From Cristatella mucedo (taxonomy: Eukaryota > Bryozoa > Phylactolaemata > Cristatellidae), in NCBI GenBank assembly GCA_009760855.2, contig WPIO01000013.1:3048501-3112500 (forward strand): a stretch of 64,000 bases of DNA, written 5' to 3'. The stretch's first letter is position 1. Every line of letters begins with the position of its first letter. The translations under genes and the position numbers were made by a program. The notes under the pieces were generated by a model. That model was given only the letters and a program-made list of their open reading frames with translations, ran no database searches and was not told the origin of the DNA. Positions 21,899 through 33,732 of this stretch are shown here, in pieces.

Positions 21899-23590
21899 AC
21901 GGTTTATACTCTCCCTCTTACCGATGTGATTGCCAAGCACAATCTAGGCTTTTACTTCTATGCGGATGACACTCAGTTATACCTTTGCTTTGATCCCTCC
22001 CAGCCTTATAATAATATTGCACTTGATAATATTGCACTATAATAATAATATTGCACTTGATAAAGCGCCCTCAGAGAACTTAATCTCTTTCTAGGCGCTT
22101 TACATTTGCTGCAAAGTGATACGCAATAGAATAGTAAGTAAAATCATGCTTGAAAAACAAACAAAATGAATAACATGGTTAGGGGTTACATGCACTGGGT
22201 CAGCATGCAAATGTGGTTAGTGGCAGCATGAACAGTGTCAGCACGCATAAGCACATCGAGGACGAATCACAAGGACCCACTAAATGCTGTCCTAAATAGG
22301 TATGTTTTTAAGTTTCTTTTAAATGTGGTCAGGTCAGGGGATGTTCTGATGCAGGTCGGGAGGGAGTTCCAGGCTGTGGGAGCATACGAGCTAAATGCAC
22401 GGTCTCCAAAGGATTTAAGGTTTGTACGAGGTATTTCTAGCTGTTGGATTCCGAAAAGCGAGTGGTACGATGCTTTGCCTGATGGGGTAGTATATCTGAA
22501 AGATAGGCTGGAGCCATAGAATGAAGAGACCTAAAAGTGAGCGACAAAACCTTGAAGTCAATCCGTTGCTTGACTGGTAACCTCGAATTCTCTCAACTCC
22601 CTAGCTGCATGTTTTGATGACATCCGCACATGGATGATATCAAATTTTCTTAAATTAATCAATGATACAACTGACTTAATAGTTATGATCAAACAAGTGT
22701 GATTCTGAAATCGGAAATGCTAACGCTCAAAATCGGCTCTGCCAGCATATCTCCATATCAATCTGCACGAAATCTAGGTGTCATGTTCCAAATTGACCTT
22801 TCGTTAGACGATCACATCAGCTCCACGATAAAGTCTGCCTATTTTCAGCTACATACAATTGCTAAAATTCGGGCTTGTTTAGATAAGGATACCGTATCTA
22901 AGTTCGTTCATGCATTTGTGACATCCCGTCTTGACTTCAGTAACTCACTGCTTGCTGGCCTACCGGCATGTGCAATCATACGCTTACAGCTGGTGCAAAA
23001 CTCTCCAGCCAGGCTTGTCTGTCGCGAGCGTCGCAGTTGCCACATCACACCACTTCTCGCAGTCAAGCAACGGATCAACTTCAAGGTTTTATCGCTCACT
23101 TTTAGGTCCCTTCATTCTTTGGCTCCAGCCTATCTATCAGATCTACTCTTCCACCAGGACAAGCATCGTACTACCAGCTTTTCGGAATCTAACTGTTTAC
23201 CAATACCTCGTGCAAAGCTCAAATCCTTTGAGACCGTGCCTTTAGTTCGCATGCTCCCATAGCCTGGAACTCACTCCCGACTTGCATCACAACATCTCCT
23301 GACTTGACCACATTTAAAAAGAAATTAAAAACGCACCTATTTAGGACAGCATTTAGCGGGTCCCTGTGATTTGTCCTTCATGTGATTGTGCGTGCTGACA
23401 CTGTTGCATGCTGCCACTCACCACACTTGCATACTGACCCTGTGCATGTCACCCCTAACAATTCTGTTCTTGTTGTTTATCAAGCATGATACCGCTTGCC
23501 ATTCGATCGCGTTTCCTTTGCTGCAAATGTAAAGTGCCTAGAGAGAGATTGGGTTCTCTGAGGGCGCTTTATCAAGTGTATTATTATTCA
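21899..23590 (+). mobile_element. LINE-A, 5'-truncated copy split by an inverted LINE-A insertion
   Basis: Starts in the reverse transcriptase (TDVIAKHNLGFYFYADDTQL) and is cut after CCCAGCCTT at 22005. It resumes at about 22582 with CCTCGAATTCTCTCAACTCC and continues through DFSNSLLAGLPACAI and RERRSCHITPLLAVKQRINF to the terminus and ATT at 23590. The catalytic FYADD is intact, but frames are broken elsewhere (codons missing after PLLA, and a frame change near 23260). Confidence 0.85.
22012..22580 (-). mobile_element. LINE-A 3' end nested inside another LINE-A
   Basis: Minus-strand copy with a duplicated tail segment (ATATTGCACTTGATA occurs twice, at 22015-22029 and 22050-22064), the standard 3' untranslated region, and truncation at GCTTGACTGGTA. 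By comparison with the intact copy at 31660-31690, about six host bases were lost at the insertion site and no clear target duplication is left. Confidence 0.85.
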
Positions 23591-23594
23591 GCAT

Positions 23595-24870
23595 TGTATT
23601 AACTCTATGCGCAATTATATCCGCGTCTATATTTAGAAGCTCAGTCAGTTATTGATTGTGCTACGACGTAGGCGCTTCGTCGCCATTAGGCAGTGCTCTC
23701 CAGCACGCTCAAGCTTGGTGGCTAACCGTTACCGCTTTTGGGAGGGCTTTGCGACAGCTCACAGCAAGTGGCGTTGGCGATCGTCCCCTCTTCAGCATCA
23801 CCGGAAATTAGGTTTGCCTCGTATTGGAATGAAGTACTAACAAAATGGCAGCCAACTCCCACCTCCCACCTCCGCCCTGTTGGAAGGAATCGCGGGAGCT
23901 ACTTGCCGATTGAAAAAGGCGCCACGGTTCTGCTCCGACGGAGGAAGATAGCGCTTTGAATGACATTTAGAGATTTACTCGCTCGGAAATACACGGCGAG
24001 TGAGCTCTTTGTTCCGGTATCTGAACGAGCTGACCGGCATTCTGCAATGCCCGGCAATTACAAACTTTAAGCTTTGGCCCCTGACTTTGAACTGCAGACC
24101 GCTTATGACCGCGATATCCAGACGCATGAACAACGTGACATATCATATAAAACGCAATTAATGTACGACCTCTGGCCTCGCCAGCACGTAAGACGAAAAC
24201 CTGACCGTAGCAGCTCTCTTGGGCCACGGTCTTCCCGGCAGGCAAGTAATTTCTCTGAGCCACAGCTGCTAAGCTTGTAACGAGTTTGCGTAAAGTCGTT
24301 GTCCGTACCAGCAGTAACCTTTAGGCATGACGGCTAGTAACACATTTTTTTGGAACTCTTTGAAAGGATATAGGTAGTAGCGAAATGCACTTTGTAAGAC
24401 GGATTCGGTAGTTTTAGACCTCAAGCGCTCGCTCATGCGTTCGAAGCGAGCAGCTAGTTTTACAGCGAGGGCAATTAATCCTTATACTGCAGGGTACATG
24501 CCAAGGTCGGCGAGTAATCACGAGAATCGCGAAAAGCTAAGAGCACTACCGAAGAATGACTCTTTAATTTAACTTTAGTTGCCGTTCGCGAAACCAGACG
24601 CCTGCGGCAGACCCGCGGCGATGCACGAACGAAAATGACGGCGACTTGAGCGCCGCGCGAACGCGTCGCCCGGAGCGGCTGGCACTAATGACGCACGCAT
24701 GTGGACGAAGCGCTGGGCTGGCTGCCTGCCGCGGAGATGGCGGCCGGTCAACCAGGGCCCCATAACTTCTCCGGCCACGTGCGTTAAGCATTATCCTTTC
24801 ACTATAACTGTAACGTTCCCATTATTGAGAAGCTCAGTGCACGCTGGTTTTAACGCGCGCCTGCGATTTT
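23595..24870. other. Stretch without supported gene
   Basis: GC-rich around 24.56-24.79 kb with overlapping frames on both strands. No exon with good borders and no recognised repeat family. Confidence 0.35.
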
Positions 24871-24877
24871 ACTACCA

Positions 24878-24955
24878 ATAATAATAACGATAGTAAAGCA
24901 TATTTATAACGCTGTAAGAGAAATAAATCTCTTCCTAAACATTTTGCATAGGCTG
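24878..24955 (-). mobile_element. LINE-A tail fragment, diverged
   Basis: ATAATAATAACGATAGTAAA, then AACGCTGTAAGAGAAATAAA and TCTCTTCCTAAACATTTTGC: the reverse complement of the LINE-A terminus with many substitutions. Confidence 0.55.
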
Positions 24956-25244
24956 GGTTAACAATGACGATCGACCTACTTACTTGCCTCGGCATTCAAA
25001 GAATTAACAAGAGAAGCAATCGTCTGTATTTGAGCGCCAACGAGACAGCTGCAATTGCATGGCTTCTGTAAATCTAAAAAGTCAACTTAGCCCACTTGGC
25101 CTTAGTTAGAGCTTCAAGGTATGTAAAAGGGATACGCACCACTTCCTAAGGTTCAAATTGCTTTGGACTGTTCCTTACTCGCATGGGCGTAGCTAAGAAA
25201 GAATTCGTTCGCGGGATTGAGTTGGCTGAAGCGATCCACTAATT

Positions 25245-25446
25245 TCAGGGCACGCCGCCCGATTTGACAATGACTTCCGGGGCGTCAGTGTTGTATGACA
25301 GTGGCTTCGGGGGCGGCTGTTTTTGTGGGAGTCTCGCGGAGACGCTGCGGGCGCTCGTGTGCGGTAAACGAGACTGTCCTTTATTACTCTCAGCTGGCAC
25401 ATACATGGGAGCCCAATCAATCGCAGCAGACGACACGAAATGTAAT
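25245..25446 (-). CDS. Candidate terminal exon, unrecognised
   Basis: The minus strand carries an acceptor (CAGGCCACTAATGCAG), then one base, then 66 codons and TGA at 25247-25245. The peptide (LHFVSSAAIDWAPMYVPAES, then NKGQSRLPHTSARS, then QKQPPPKPLSYNTDAPEVIV, then KSGGVP) has the mixed composition of real protein, with a QPPPKPL proline cluster. It carries a stop and lies upstream of the transmembrane exon, so it cannot be an internal exon of that gene as read here. It could be an exon of another gene or a chance frame. The plus strand is also open here (25264-25455). Confidence 0.3.
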
Positions 25447-26229
25447 CTGCATTAGTGGCCTGACGCTACGCCGCTTTAACGGCTTAACTATTGGCCACAG
25501 GTGAGGCATGCGTGCATCAGTGTCAGGCGCTTCGCAAATTACACCAGCAGCAGAAGCCGCATGCGCACGCAACGCCAGCACCTTTAGTGGGTCGCAGCGC
25601 GCTGCACCTGAAGAAGAGGCACTTTATCATTTTCTTGGCAAGTCCTGTGCGTCATAAAAATGTCACCGATCCCAAACTGAGCTGCAGACGCGAGCGCAGC
25701 CGCAGTGCGGTTTGGCTGCTGACAAGTCTGGGCTCGCGTAGTGATCACACGAAGCCGAATTCACGGGCTCCGACATTCAAAATGATAAGCCGCGTGTAAA
25801 TTCTGAGGAAGCAGGGGAGTAGCTGACCTGCGACATGCGACCGAACCGTAATTTAGTAGGTGCAGTTTCTCGCGCGGCACATAAGTCTCTTTGTGAGCAA
25901 TCTCCGCCGCCGAGATTCATCTATTTTCCTCTAATTTATCGCATTTCTAGCGCGAATGTTCTACATACGGAAGACACAAACGTGTTTCATAGAAAAAATT
26001 AGTATGTACTAGTCAACAAACTTTTAAAAAAAAAATGCGCTTCGCGTGTGATATAAAATGCATTACTTATGGGAGAAAAATACGTTTCCAAATAATAATA
26101 ATGCGCTCGCCGCGTCATGCTTCTTTGGTTGCTGCTATTGTTCCGCTAAGGCAAAAGTATCATTTTACCCTTTTGAGACAATGCGCGTGCATTTTTTCTT
26201 CTCTTTGAGCAACCTTTGCAACCGAGCCT

Positions 26230-27410
26230 ATCGCCTATCGAAGCCAAGTGTACACGCCACAGCTAACGCGAGCTCCCGCGAGAGCGAAACGAGCGGCGCC
26301 GGCCGTGTACACTTGGACGCAGCGAGCCGACGAAGCCGACGACGACGGGCCGCCGCCGCCGACGCCGCCGCCGCGGCTGCCAAGGCCGCCGAGAGATCGC
26401 GAAACGCCAGTGCAGCTCGATCTTCTTAGCCGACAGGCGCGTCAGCCGCCCGCTTGCCGTCCGGAAGTCTGGCTGCCAGGCTTTTGGCTGGCCGTGCGGA
26501 TTCCCTCACCCGACCGTCCGCCGACGCACGAGTCGCGCGCTCTTTTAAAGAAGTCCTGCATGTAGCGAGCGCGGCGCACGGCCGCCAACGACTAGCGCGA
26601 ACGATCGCCGTCGTCCGGTCGGCGTAAGCCCGAGCAGCGACGCGACGGCGCGTTCGCCCGGCGCCGAGCGGCGCACCGAACGGCCGCCGGGCGAGAAGTG
26701 GAGAATTCGAGGAGTGAACTCCCAATGGCGACCGACCGACCGACCGATCGCCCACGGTGCGCTAGCGTCGGTCGCACTCTGTATCCTCGACTACCCATTT
26801 CGGCCACTCGCCGACGAATTATTCGTCGCGGAAAAGGGATGGCGCAAGCATTAGGAAGACGTTAGCGTCGTGGACGAGCGGCCGACTAATCGCACTGCGA
26901 AAACAGCGTCGCGATTACGCGGGCGATTACACCGCCGTGATTGCGCCGCCGTCATTACGCCGCCGTGATTACGCCGCGCCGGTTTCCTAAATCCACTTCC
27001 GCCAGCAGGCAGCTGCTGCTCACTGGGAGATGGAGCAGCTTCCAGCCCCGAGCTGCGTTCGCTCTGACCGCTGAAAACCTCGAGGCAGCGTTACACTACA
27101 GCGAGCCGGTTTAAGTAACGCGCGGCGCCGCAATGGCAGTAGGAGCAAAAGGTTGGTCGCTGAGTCGACAGAGCCGGGATGTGGCCGACGAGCGAGCGGT
27201 ACGCGTGCAGCGGACGCTGCAATTTGGCCGAGGGCTAATTGTAGGTCTGCGCGCGAGCGAGCTGCGAGTCACTTTGCTCTGCAATGCGGGCTCTTCGTCT
27301 GCGCCGTGTGTCCGGGACGATCGCCTCGGCATCTTGTCTCTGTGCCAAAGGCAGCTTTCGCTGGTGGCCTCACTCACCTCGCGGTATCCCGGTGGCCCTT
27401 AGGTTGCAGC
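26230..27410. promoter_or_regulatory. CpG-island-like region, possible promoter
   Basis: Very high CpG density (CGACGACGACGGGCCGCCGC, CGCCGTGATTACGCC repeated about every 15 bases at 26920-26980). It lies upstream of the minus-strand exon chain, with a GCGAG|GTGAGT donor on the minus strand at 27370-27378 that could end a non-coding first exon. Animal promoters often lie in such sequence, but no core promoter element is provable here. Confidence 0.35.
26510..26755 (-). CDS. Candidate first coding exon of the minus-strand membrane-protein gene
   Basis: The ATG at 26755 opens 82 codons ending exactly at a codon boundary before a CGG|GTGAGG donor, the phase needed by exon 21313-21476. The peptide is Arg- and Ala-rich (MGDRSVGRSPLGVHSSNSP, then ARRPFGAPLGAGRTRRR), has no signal peptide, and could simply reflect CpG-rich DNA. 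If real, the protein would use the 21.4-kb hydrophobic helix as a signal anchor. If not, the N-terminal exon lies elsewhere or translation starts at the Met within the transmembrane exon. Confidence 0.22.
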
Positions 27411-27419
27411 AGAGTCATC

Positions 27420-28480
27420 ACTCGCAGGGACAGCGCAGAGGAGGCAGCTCAGAGGGGGCAGGGCGGATGGGGGCAGGGCTATCTTTTCTCTCTGTCAGGC
27501 GAACGATTTCGCTCTTGCGGCTACTCGTTCAAGTAAAGTATGAGAGACAGTAAGCAGATTGCCCTGAATTATTTACCTAGCCAATAAGCAGCCAGCGTTA
27601 ATAGCGAATTGAACGAAAGCAGCAATGCATGCCGGAAGTCTCTGCTGCCTTTTCCGATCCGAGACGGAGCTGCGCGTGGTGTGCCTGATAGAAAGTTCTT
27701 TCTGTGTATTATCATCGTTACTTAACTATTTCATTACAATTGGAAATAAACCGATCAATATCGGATTTGAAACAGTGAGAGTGAAGCCTTCGAGAGCCAC
27801 GAGACGAGACGGAAGCACGACATTCTTCGTCCTATCCGATTCTTAGTCCTGCATTCAGCCTCCGTTTTCAATCGCTACTTCTTTGCTTACGACTTCCTGC
27901 CTTGGCAGTCTCATCGCCGCATTATTGAGTGAAATGTACATACCGGATCAACGATTTCGCAGCGAAGCATGCTCGGGCTTTACGCGCGCTCCTGGCTTTA
28001 CACCCTCAAGCGAAAAGAAACTGCACGGTCGTTTCTCACGCAGTTGCAAATGGTGGCGGTGCATTTCATTGAGTAGTGGTCGTGTCGTCCTAGCAGCATA
28101 ATCTGCGAATTATAATGAGCCAGCAAAGAGAAAAGAAAAAAAGGATTCGAGTGCAGAAAAGCCTCATATCCAATCGTCCTTGGATTTTATCAGCGGTTTT
28201 ACTTCAGGAGGCAGCCGCTTGCAGTACGAACTGGCAGGATGTGGACCTCGGGCGCTCTTTCTCGTCATTTCTCACCGCCGGATCGAGACTCGATTGCACC
28301 CACGACGGCCCGCTTTCAAGCGACTGGTGGGCCAGTCGGACTAACAATCCTTCTCTCTAAACTTATTCCGCAATCTGTACTTGCACCCGTACGTGTCCTT
28401 AGGACACGACCGACCAAGGACAGAGTTAATGGCGTGAAAATTACTTGTGACTGAACGCAGAAGAAGTCATTATCGGCTTA
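27420..28480. other. Stretch without supported gene
   Basis: Short overlapping frames only; nothing recognised. Confidence 0.3.
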
Positions 28481-28489
28481 TCCATCATC

Positions 28490-28700
28490 AGCGCCGCAGC
28501 TGCGACGTCGTGCCACTTCTCGCCAATCTGCACCGGCTGCATATCAAGAAGCGCGTCGACTTCAAGATTCTACCATTCACCTTTAGGTCTCTCAACTCTC
28601 GAGCTTCGGCCTACCTGTATTAGTTTAACATTAGGCCTCCGTCGCACCTTCAGCTCTTCCGGTCGATGGCTCGAACTCAAGTTCAAATCACTTAGTCTCT
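28490..28700 (+). mobile_element. LINE-A-like degraded coding remnant
   Basis: GTGCCACTTCTCGCCAATCT, GCACCGGCTGCATATCAAGA and TTCACCTTTAGGTCTCTCAA follow the LINE-A order (HITPLLADLHWLPVKQRIDF then LTFRSL) with many changes. The tail is not recognisable. Confidence 0.55.
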
Positions 28701-28764
28701 CCAGTTACTACGGTCCCAAAGCTTGAAATGTTCACTACCGATAGACACCACTTCATTCACTACT

Positions 28765-28813
28765 GACTTGTGACCTTGGCTTGTGACCTTGGCTTGTGAC
28801 CTTGGCTTGTGAC
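28765..28813. repeat. 13-bp tandem repeat, about 3.5 copies
   Basis: TTGTGACCTTGGC repeated; the copies are perfect. Confidence 0.95.
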
Positions 28814-28869
28814 TCAGAAAGAAGCTAAAAACGCACCTGCTACACACCTGCCTTCGCTCTGTACAGCGT

Positions 28870-29860
28870 GAATCCTCCTTAGGTTCCGTAGCGAGTTACG
28901 AAACTGCTGCCTGTCGTGACTACGGGCCAGAGCGACATGCTCGTAATGCGTAGCGCCGCAGCGAACTTGTCTTTTGCCCAACTTGCTTTGCTTACCTGAG
29001 CACGTGTCTGAGTTCGCGTTAAATGCTAACCGAGGTTCATAGCAGCCATCGGTCGTGAGGGTCCTCAAGTTAGCGCTGCTACATGCTCGTCCAAGCAGAG
29101 TGCTCGTGCGAAGCCTCGGCGAAGCCTCCGTTCCGGCCTCTTTACTATCAGCCTCAAAATGCGAGAACGTAGCTATGAAAAAAGGGGACAGCTGTCGCCC
29201 CCCCCTTCCCCCCAGAAACCGACTCGGACCAACTGATCAGGTTAACTCATCGAAAGATCACTCACCGGAAGAGAAATTAAGCCTCCTGTGTAAATAAGAG
29301 ATCCCATTTCGGAAGAATCCGCCCCTCCCTTGCCTCGAACTGCTACCAGGACGTCCTGTTTAGATCATTCCTGCGAGAAAATAGTAGCCCTTCCTCGTAG
29401 AATGCTTGAAGCCATCAAAATTATGCCGACTATGCAGCCGTCTGTTGGCCTGGTGCTCTAAAAGGAATGATCCCTTTAACAGCTCTAAAAATAAGGTCAC
29501 CGCGTGTGAAAATGCAATCTCTGCCCTAAGAAATGACTCTGAAAATAGTCATTTTGGTGAAACTTTTGCTGAAACTCCGCCGAGCCGTGCAACATGGGTT
29601 CGCTACCTGGCGACTCTTTTTCAACCGCTCTTCCAGCAGGAGCGCTCCCCCTGAAAGCTCTGTAGCCGCTAGCTAGGACGTTGAGGCTACGGGGGCAGCA
29701 ATTAGACGCACAGCTTACGACTGACCTTGCAGGAAATGCTAGAGCATTTCCGCCCGCTCGCTCGCTCGCCACTTTCCCAACCGGTTTCACGTACCTTCGG
29801 TATTTGCCTACGTGCGAATAACAGCATATAAGCTGAGCACCGAATAAAGCAGTCTTTCAT
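28870..29860. other. Stretch without supported gene
   Basis: No recognised repeat or exon. Short homopolymer C runs near 29199-29212. Confidence 0.3.
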
Positions 29861-29870
29861 TCACTTGCAG

Positions 29871-30363
29871 TGCTAAAAATTTCCATCCAAGAATTGGATT
29901 ACGATAGAAAACTCAAGACATTGGCCCAAGAAACGAAACAAGTGCAAGTTAAAGAGGTGGAACTTATGGACCAAACGCTGCTTCAACAACAAGAGCATAA
30001 CTCAAATTACAGTATCACACATTTTTTTGAAAAAATCTTTGTAGGTTCTCTTTCTCAGCCTACAATCGCTTCTGCTCTCACCTTTGTGCATGAGAGAATT
30101 ATTCAGTTGAACAAGAAAAAACCAAACGTAGTTCTCAAAAGAAACCTGAGACTGATTGGACTAAATTACCACTTTACTCGCAAAATTTACAAGATTTTCT
30201 CTTTGAATATTCAGTAGGTCAGCTAGGATTGCATGTATCCATAACATCTGTCTTAGGATTACAACAAAACACTTTCGGAAATCTTGGAAAATTGAAATCG
30301 TGGCAAAGTATCTTCAACAAAACTCAGAATCTTATATTTTCAGACTTGCTCAATCTTTTTTAA
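29871..30363 (+). pseudogene. Unrecognised AT-rich coding remnant with one frameshift
   Basis: After a good acceptor (GTCTTTCATTCACTTGCAG, exon from 29871) the plus strand is open as LKISIQELDYDRKLKTLAQE, then TKQVQVKEVELMDQ, then LLQQQEHNSNYSITHFFEKI. It looks like Lys/Glu/Gln-rich helical protein. From about 30100 the protein-like sequence continues in another frame (ENYSVEQEKTKRSSQKKPET, then DWTKLPLYSQNLQDFLFEYS, then VGQLGLHVSITSV) and stops at 30361-30363. Its AT-rich codon use differs from the GC-rich exons elsewhere in the window. It could be a decayed gene, a remnant of an element or integrated foreign DNA, or a gene with a very short intron. I do not recognise the family. Confidence 0.4.
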
Positions 30364-30545
30364 AGGATTTGAAGTCTGTGGATGTCAGCGTGTCAGTTCG
30401 CATAGATTTCCTGACTTATCACTTTACAAATTGGTGGCTGATTAGCAGCACGGATGACTATCTGAGCTAGATCTGTAGGTTCAATGACGCGACTCGATTA
30501 GGAAGTTCATACAGTATATAGGTAGGCATGAAAAATATGAATATG

Positions 30546-30583
<38 letters not shown>
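30546..30583. repeat. (CT)n-(AT)n microsatellite
   Basis: Ten or so CT units directly followed by about eleven TA units. Confidence 0.95.
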
Positions 30584-30629
30584 TAGATTATGTAAGCAAT
30601 GTATATACTATAACAAGATAGAATATAAA

Positions 30630-32705
30630 TAATAATAATAATAATAATTCACTTGATAAAGCGCCCTCAGAGAACTTAATCTCTCTCTAGGCGCTTTACA
30701 TTTGCTGTAAAGTGAAATGCAATTGAATGGTAAGTAAAATCATGCTTGAAAAACAAACGAAATGAATAATATGGTTAGGGGTGACATGCACAGGGTCAGC
30801 ATGCAAATGTGGTTAGTGGCAGCATGCACAGTGTCAGCACGCATAAGCACATCAAGGACGAATCACAGGGACCCACTAAATGCTGTCCTAAATAGGTGTG
30901 TTTTTAGGTTCCTTTTAAATGTGGTCAGGTCGGGGGATGTTCTGATGCAGGTCGGGAGGGAGTTCCAGGCTTTGGGAGCATATGAACTAAATGCACGGTC
31001 TCCAAAGGATTTAAGGTTTGTACGAGGTATTTGTAGACTGTTGGATTCCGAAAAGCGGGTGGTACGATGCTTGGCCTGATGGGGTAGTATATCTAAGAAA
31101 TAGGCTGGAGCCATAGAATTAAGGGACCTAAAAGTGAGCGACAAAACCTTGAAGTCAATCCGTTGCTTGACTGGTAGCCAGTGCAGGTCGGCGAGAAGTG
31201 GAGTAATGTGGCAACTGCGACGCTCACGGCAGACAAGTCTAGCAGCCGAGTTTTGCACCAGCTGCAGTCGCCTGATCGCACATGCCGGTAGGCCAGTAAG
31301 CAGTGAGTTGCAGAAGTCGAGACGGGATATCACGAATGCATGGACCAACTTAGATGTGGTATCTTTATCTAAACAGCCCGAATTTTAGCAATGTTATGAA
31401 GCTGAAAATAGGCGGTTTTGACCGTGGAGCTGATATGGTCGTCTAACGAGAGGTCGCTTTTGAATATGACACCTAGATTTCGAGCTGATTCAACTGGAGA
31501 TATGCTGGCAGAGCCAATTTTGACAGTCAGCCTGTCCAATCTCTGGATCACACTGGATTTGCCCATAACTAGTAAGTTAGTTTTATCATCGTTAAGTTTT
31601 AGAAACTTTGCTGCCATCCATGTGCGGATGTCATCAATGCATTCAGCAAGTGAGTTGAGAGAATTCGAGGTGCTCGAAGGCTGGGAGGGATCAAAGCAAA
31701 GGTACAACTGAGTGTCATCCGCATAGAAGTGAAAGCCTTGATTGTGCTTGGCAATCACATCAGCAAGAGGCAGAGTATAAACCGTGAAAAGAACCGGACC
31801 TAGCACGAAGCCCTGAGGTACTCCATATTTCAGAGGTACTTCAGATGATCTTTGTCCATTCACGTCAATACTCTGGAGTCTCCCACTGAGATAGGACCTG
31901 AACCACTGCAGAGCAGTGCCAGTGATGCCCAGGCGAGATGAGAGGCGCTCTAGAAGAACTTTGTGATCGATGGTATCAAAAGCTGCCGAAAGATCAAGCA
32001 AAACAAGCAGAGACACTCTACCCATGTCTGCATTCCTAAGTAGGTTGTTGTATACCCGAAGCAATGCTGACTCTGTGGAATGATTAGCTCTAAAGCCAGA
32101 CTGGAACTTACTAGCAAGGTGTAAGGTTTCGATATACGAGTTCAGCTGGTCTGCCACGACCCGTTCGAGTGTCTTTGATAGGAATGGTAGAAGGGAAACT
32201 GGGCGGTAGTTGCTCAAGTTCTCTTGGTCAAGTGTAGCTTTCTTGAGAAGTGGCCTGACTACAGCTTTTTTGAAAGGTGCTGGGACATGACCTGAGGCTA
32301 ATGGCATATTAATTATGTTAGTTACGCATGGCAGCAGTAGATCAATGCAGAGCAGGAGCAGGGCAGTGGGAATAGGGTCCAGAGGAATTGTTGTCTTCTT
32401 TGATTGAGATACGAACTTTAGGACTAGATCACTAGTGACCTGCTTAAATGCAGACATTGAGGTGCAGCCAGGAACCGAGGAACAGCATTCTAGTGGGGAG
32501 GTTGTCATCGCAGGGATGGATTCCCTGATCTTGTCTATCTTCTGCACAAAGAATCGAGAGAAGCGATCGGCTAGATCATCATTAGGATCATCAGGTAAGG
32601 AGCTAATCTGGGAACGGTTGAGGAGATGGTTTATTGTCGACATCAGCATTTTTGGATTGTGTATCTGTGATTCAACAATGTTTATATAAAAGCTAGACTT
32701 GAAAT
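30630..32705 (-). mobile_element. LINE-A, longest and best-preserved copy
   Basis: The minus strand carries about 2.07 kb, from the region before the reverse transcriptase (FYINIVESQIHNPKMLMSTI, then NHLLNRSQI) to the GCGCTTTATCAAGTGAATTA terminus and (ATT)n tail at 30630-30651. The palm motifs are LLDLSAAFDTIDH, KYGVPQGFVLGPVLF (Ser of GVPQGSVLGP replaced by Phe) and HFYADDTQLYL. These, with the C-terminal VQNSAARLVCRERRSCHITP block, place it in the L2/CR1 superfamily; the exact clade needs a tree. The N-terminal endonuclease is absent, so the copy is 5'-truncated. Confidence 0.9.
30863..32697 (-). pseudogene. LINE-A ORF2 fragment: reverse transcriptase and C-terminal region, one frameshift
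   Basis: Encodes RNA-dependent DNA polymerase of a non-LTR retrotransposon. It is open from about 32697 to 31369 and again from 31348 to 30863. The break near 31374 is one missing base: GGGCTGTTTAGAT stands where other copies have GGGCTTGTTTAGAT, which turns Leu-Asp into a stop. The catalytic Asp pair (YADD, codons at 31714-31725) and FDTIDH are intact. Without that one change and the 5' truncation this would be a coding copy, so the insertion is comparatively young. Confidence 0.85.
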
Positions 32706-32814
32706 AATAATATATATTATATATTTCTAAACAAACCGCTAGTTATGCCGTTCCCATTCTAGTCCAAGATTAAGGACTGCTTAACTCGGTGGCTGGCCAA
32801 GGTTCTTACTAGCT

Positions 32815-33190
32815 CTCTGCATCTGCCTAGGCTTAACTACAGTAATTCGGTTTTGGCTAGATTATAAAAAAAGCGGCGAAGCCTGTGCAGCTGGTGATGA
32901 ATATGACTGCAAGGTTGGTCCGCAAATCCTCAAGGTTCAGCTTTGTGTTTCCTTTGCTGGACATGAAGTGCGACGCCACCCCGTCGATCAACGGATACAC
33001 GGCGAACAGTTTCCGCTGACCCTGAAGGTCCGCTATGGCTTGGTTCCGTCATACCTCACCGAGCTGGTGTACAAGTGTCTGCCTCCTCGTGCGCTCAAAA
33101 CCTCCATGAACAATTAATTAGTAGTTCTATTCTTTCACTCGGTGTTCATGCAGCTGAGGCCAAGCCTAGCTTCTGAATCTGGAGCAACGC
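32815..33190 (+). mobile_element. LINE-B-related remnant
   Basis: The plus-strand translation reads VQLVMNMTARLV-like sequence followed by a stretch resembling LTLKVRYGLVPSYLTELVYK. This parallels the LINE-B block LQLTMNMAARLVFKSQKFDH / VLTLTHKARHGLAPSYLPEL at 44.8-45.4 kb. It is diverged and lacks the LINE-B tail, so it may be a sister family. Confidence 0.55.
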
Positions 33191-33524
33191 TTAAGTGCTT
33201 TGCTAGAACATTATGTAAGCGCTTTATGTTAGCATAGGAAGAAAACCTGCTTGAGGTACACAAGTCTATACAGGAGATTGAAGTTGCAATCACTACATCT
33301 TCTACCGTACCTTCCCTTAGCAGGTCCAAAATTTTGGGAATTTTGAAAATTTAAATTTCTTCGGCATGCTTGCTGAAGCAGAATATATTGCTTTTCATCG
33401 AGTTACCTCTTCTCGTGCAGGTTTCTGTAAATCACCTGAACTGAGATTAAGTTCGCTAAGAGTGAGGTATAAAAGACATTATTAAAATAATCATAATAAA
33501 TTCTGGCATATCGCTACCTACCAG

Positions 33525-33525
33525 C

Positions 33526-33618
<93 letters not shown>
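33525..33618. repeat. (GA)n microsatellite, left half
   Basis: About 90 bases of uninterrupted GA, ending where a LINE-A tail begins. Confidence 0.97.
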
Positions 33619-33621
<3 letters not shown>

Positions 33622-33732
33622 ATAATAATAATAATGCACTTGATAAAGCGCCCTCAGTGAACTCAATCTCTCTCTAGGCGCTTTACATTTGCTGCAAAGG
33701 GAAATTCAATTGAATGGTGATTAATATCATGC

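Noticed and set aside
26248-26565. Plus-strand Pro/Arg/Ala-rich 105-codon frame in the CpG-rich region
   Set aside because: Several overlapping frames on both strands are open here because of the high GC content; nothing singles this one out.
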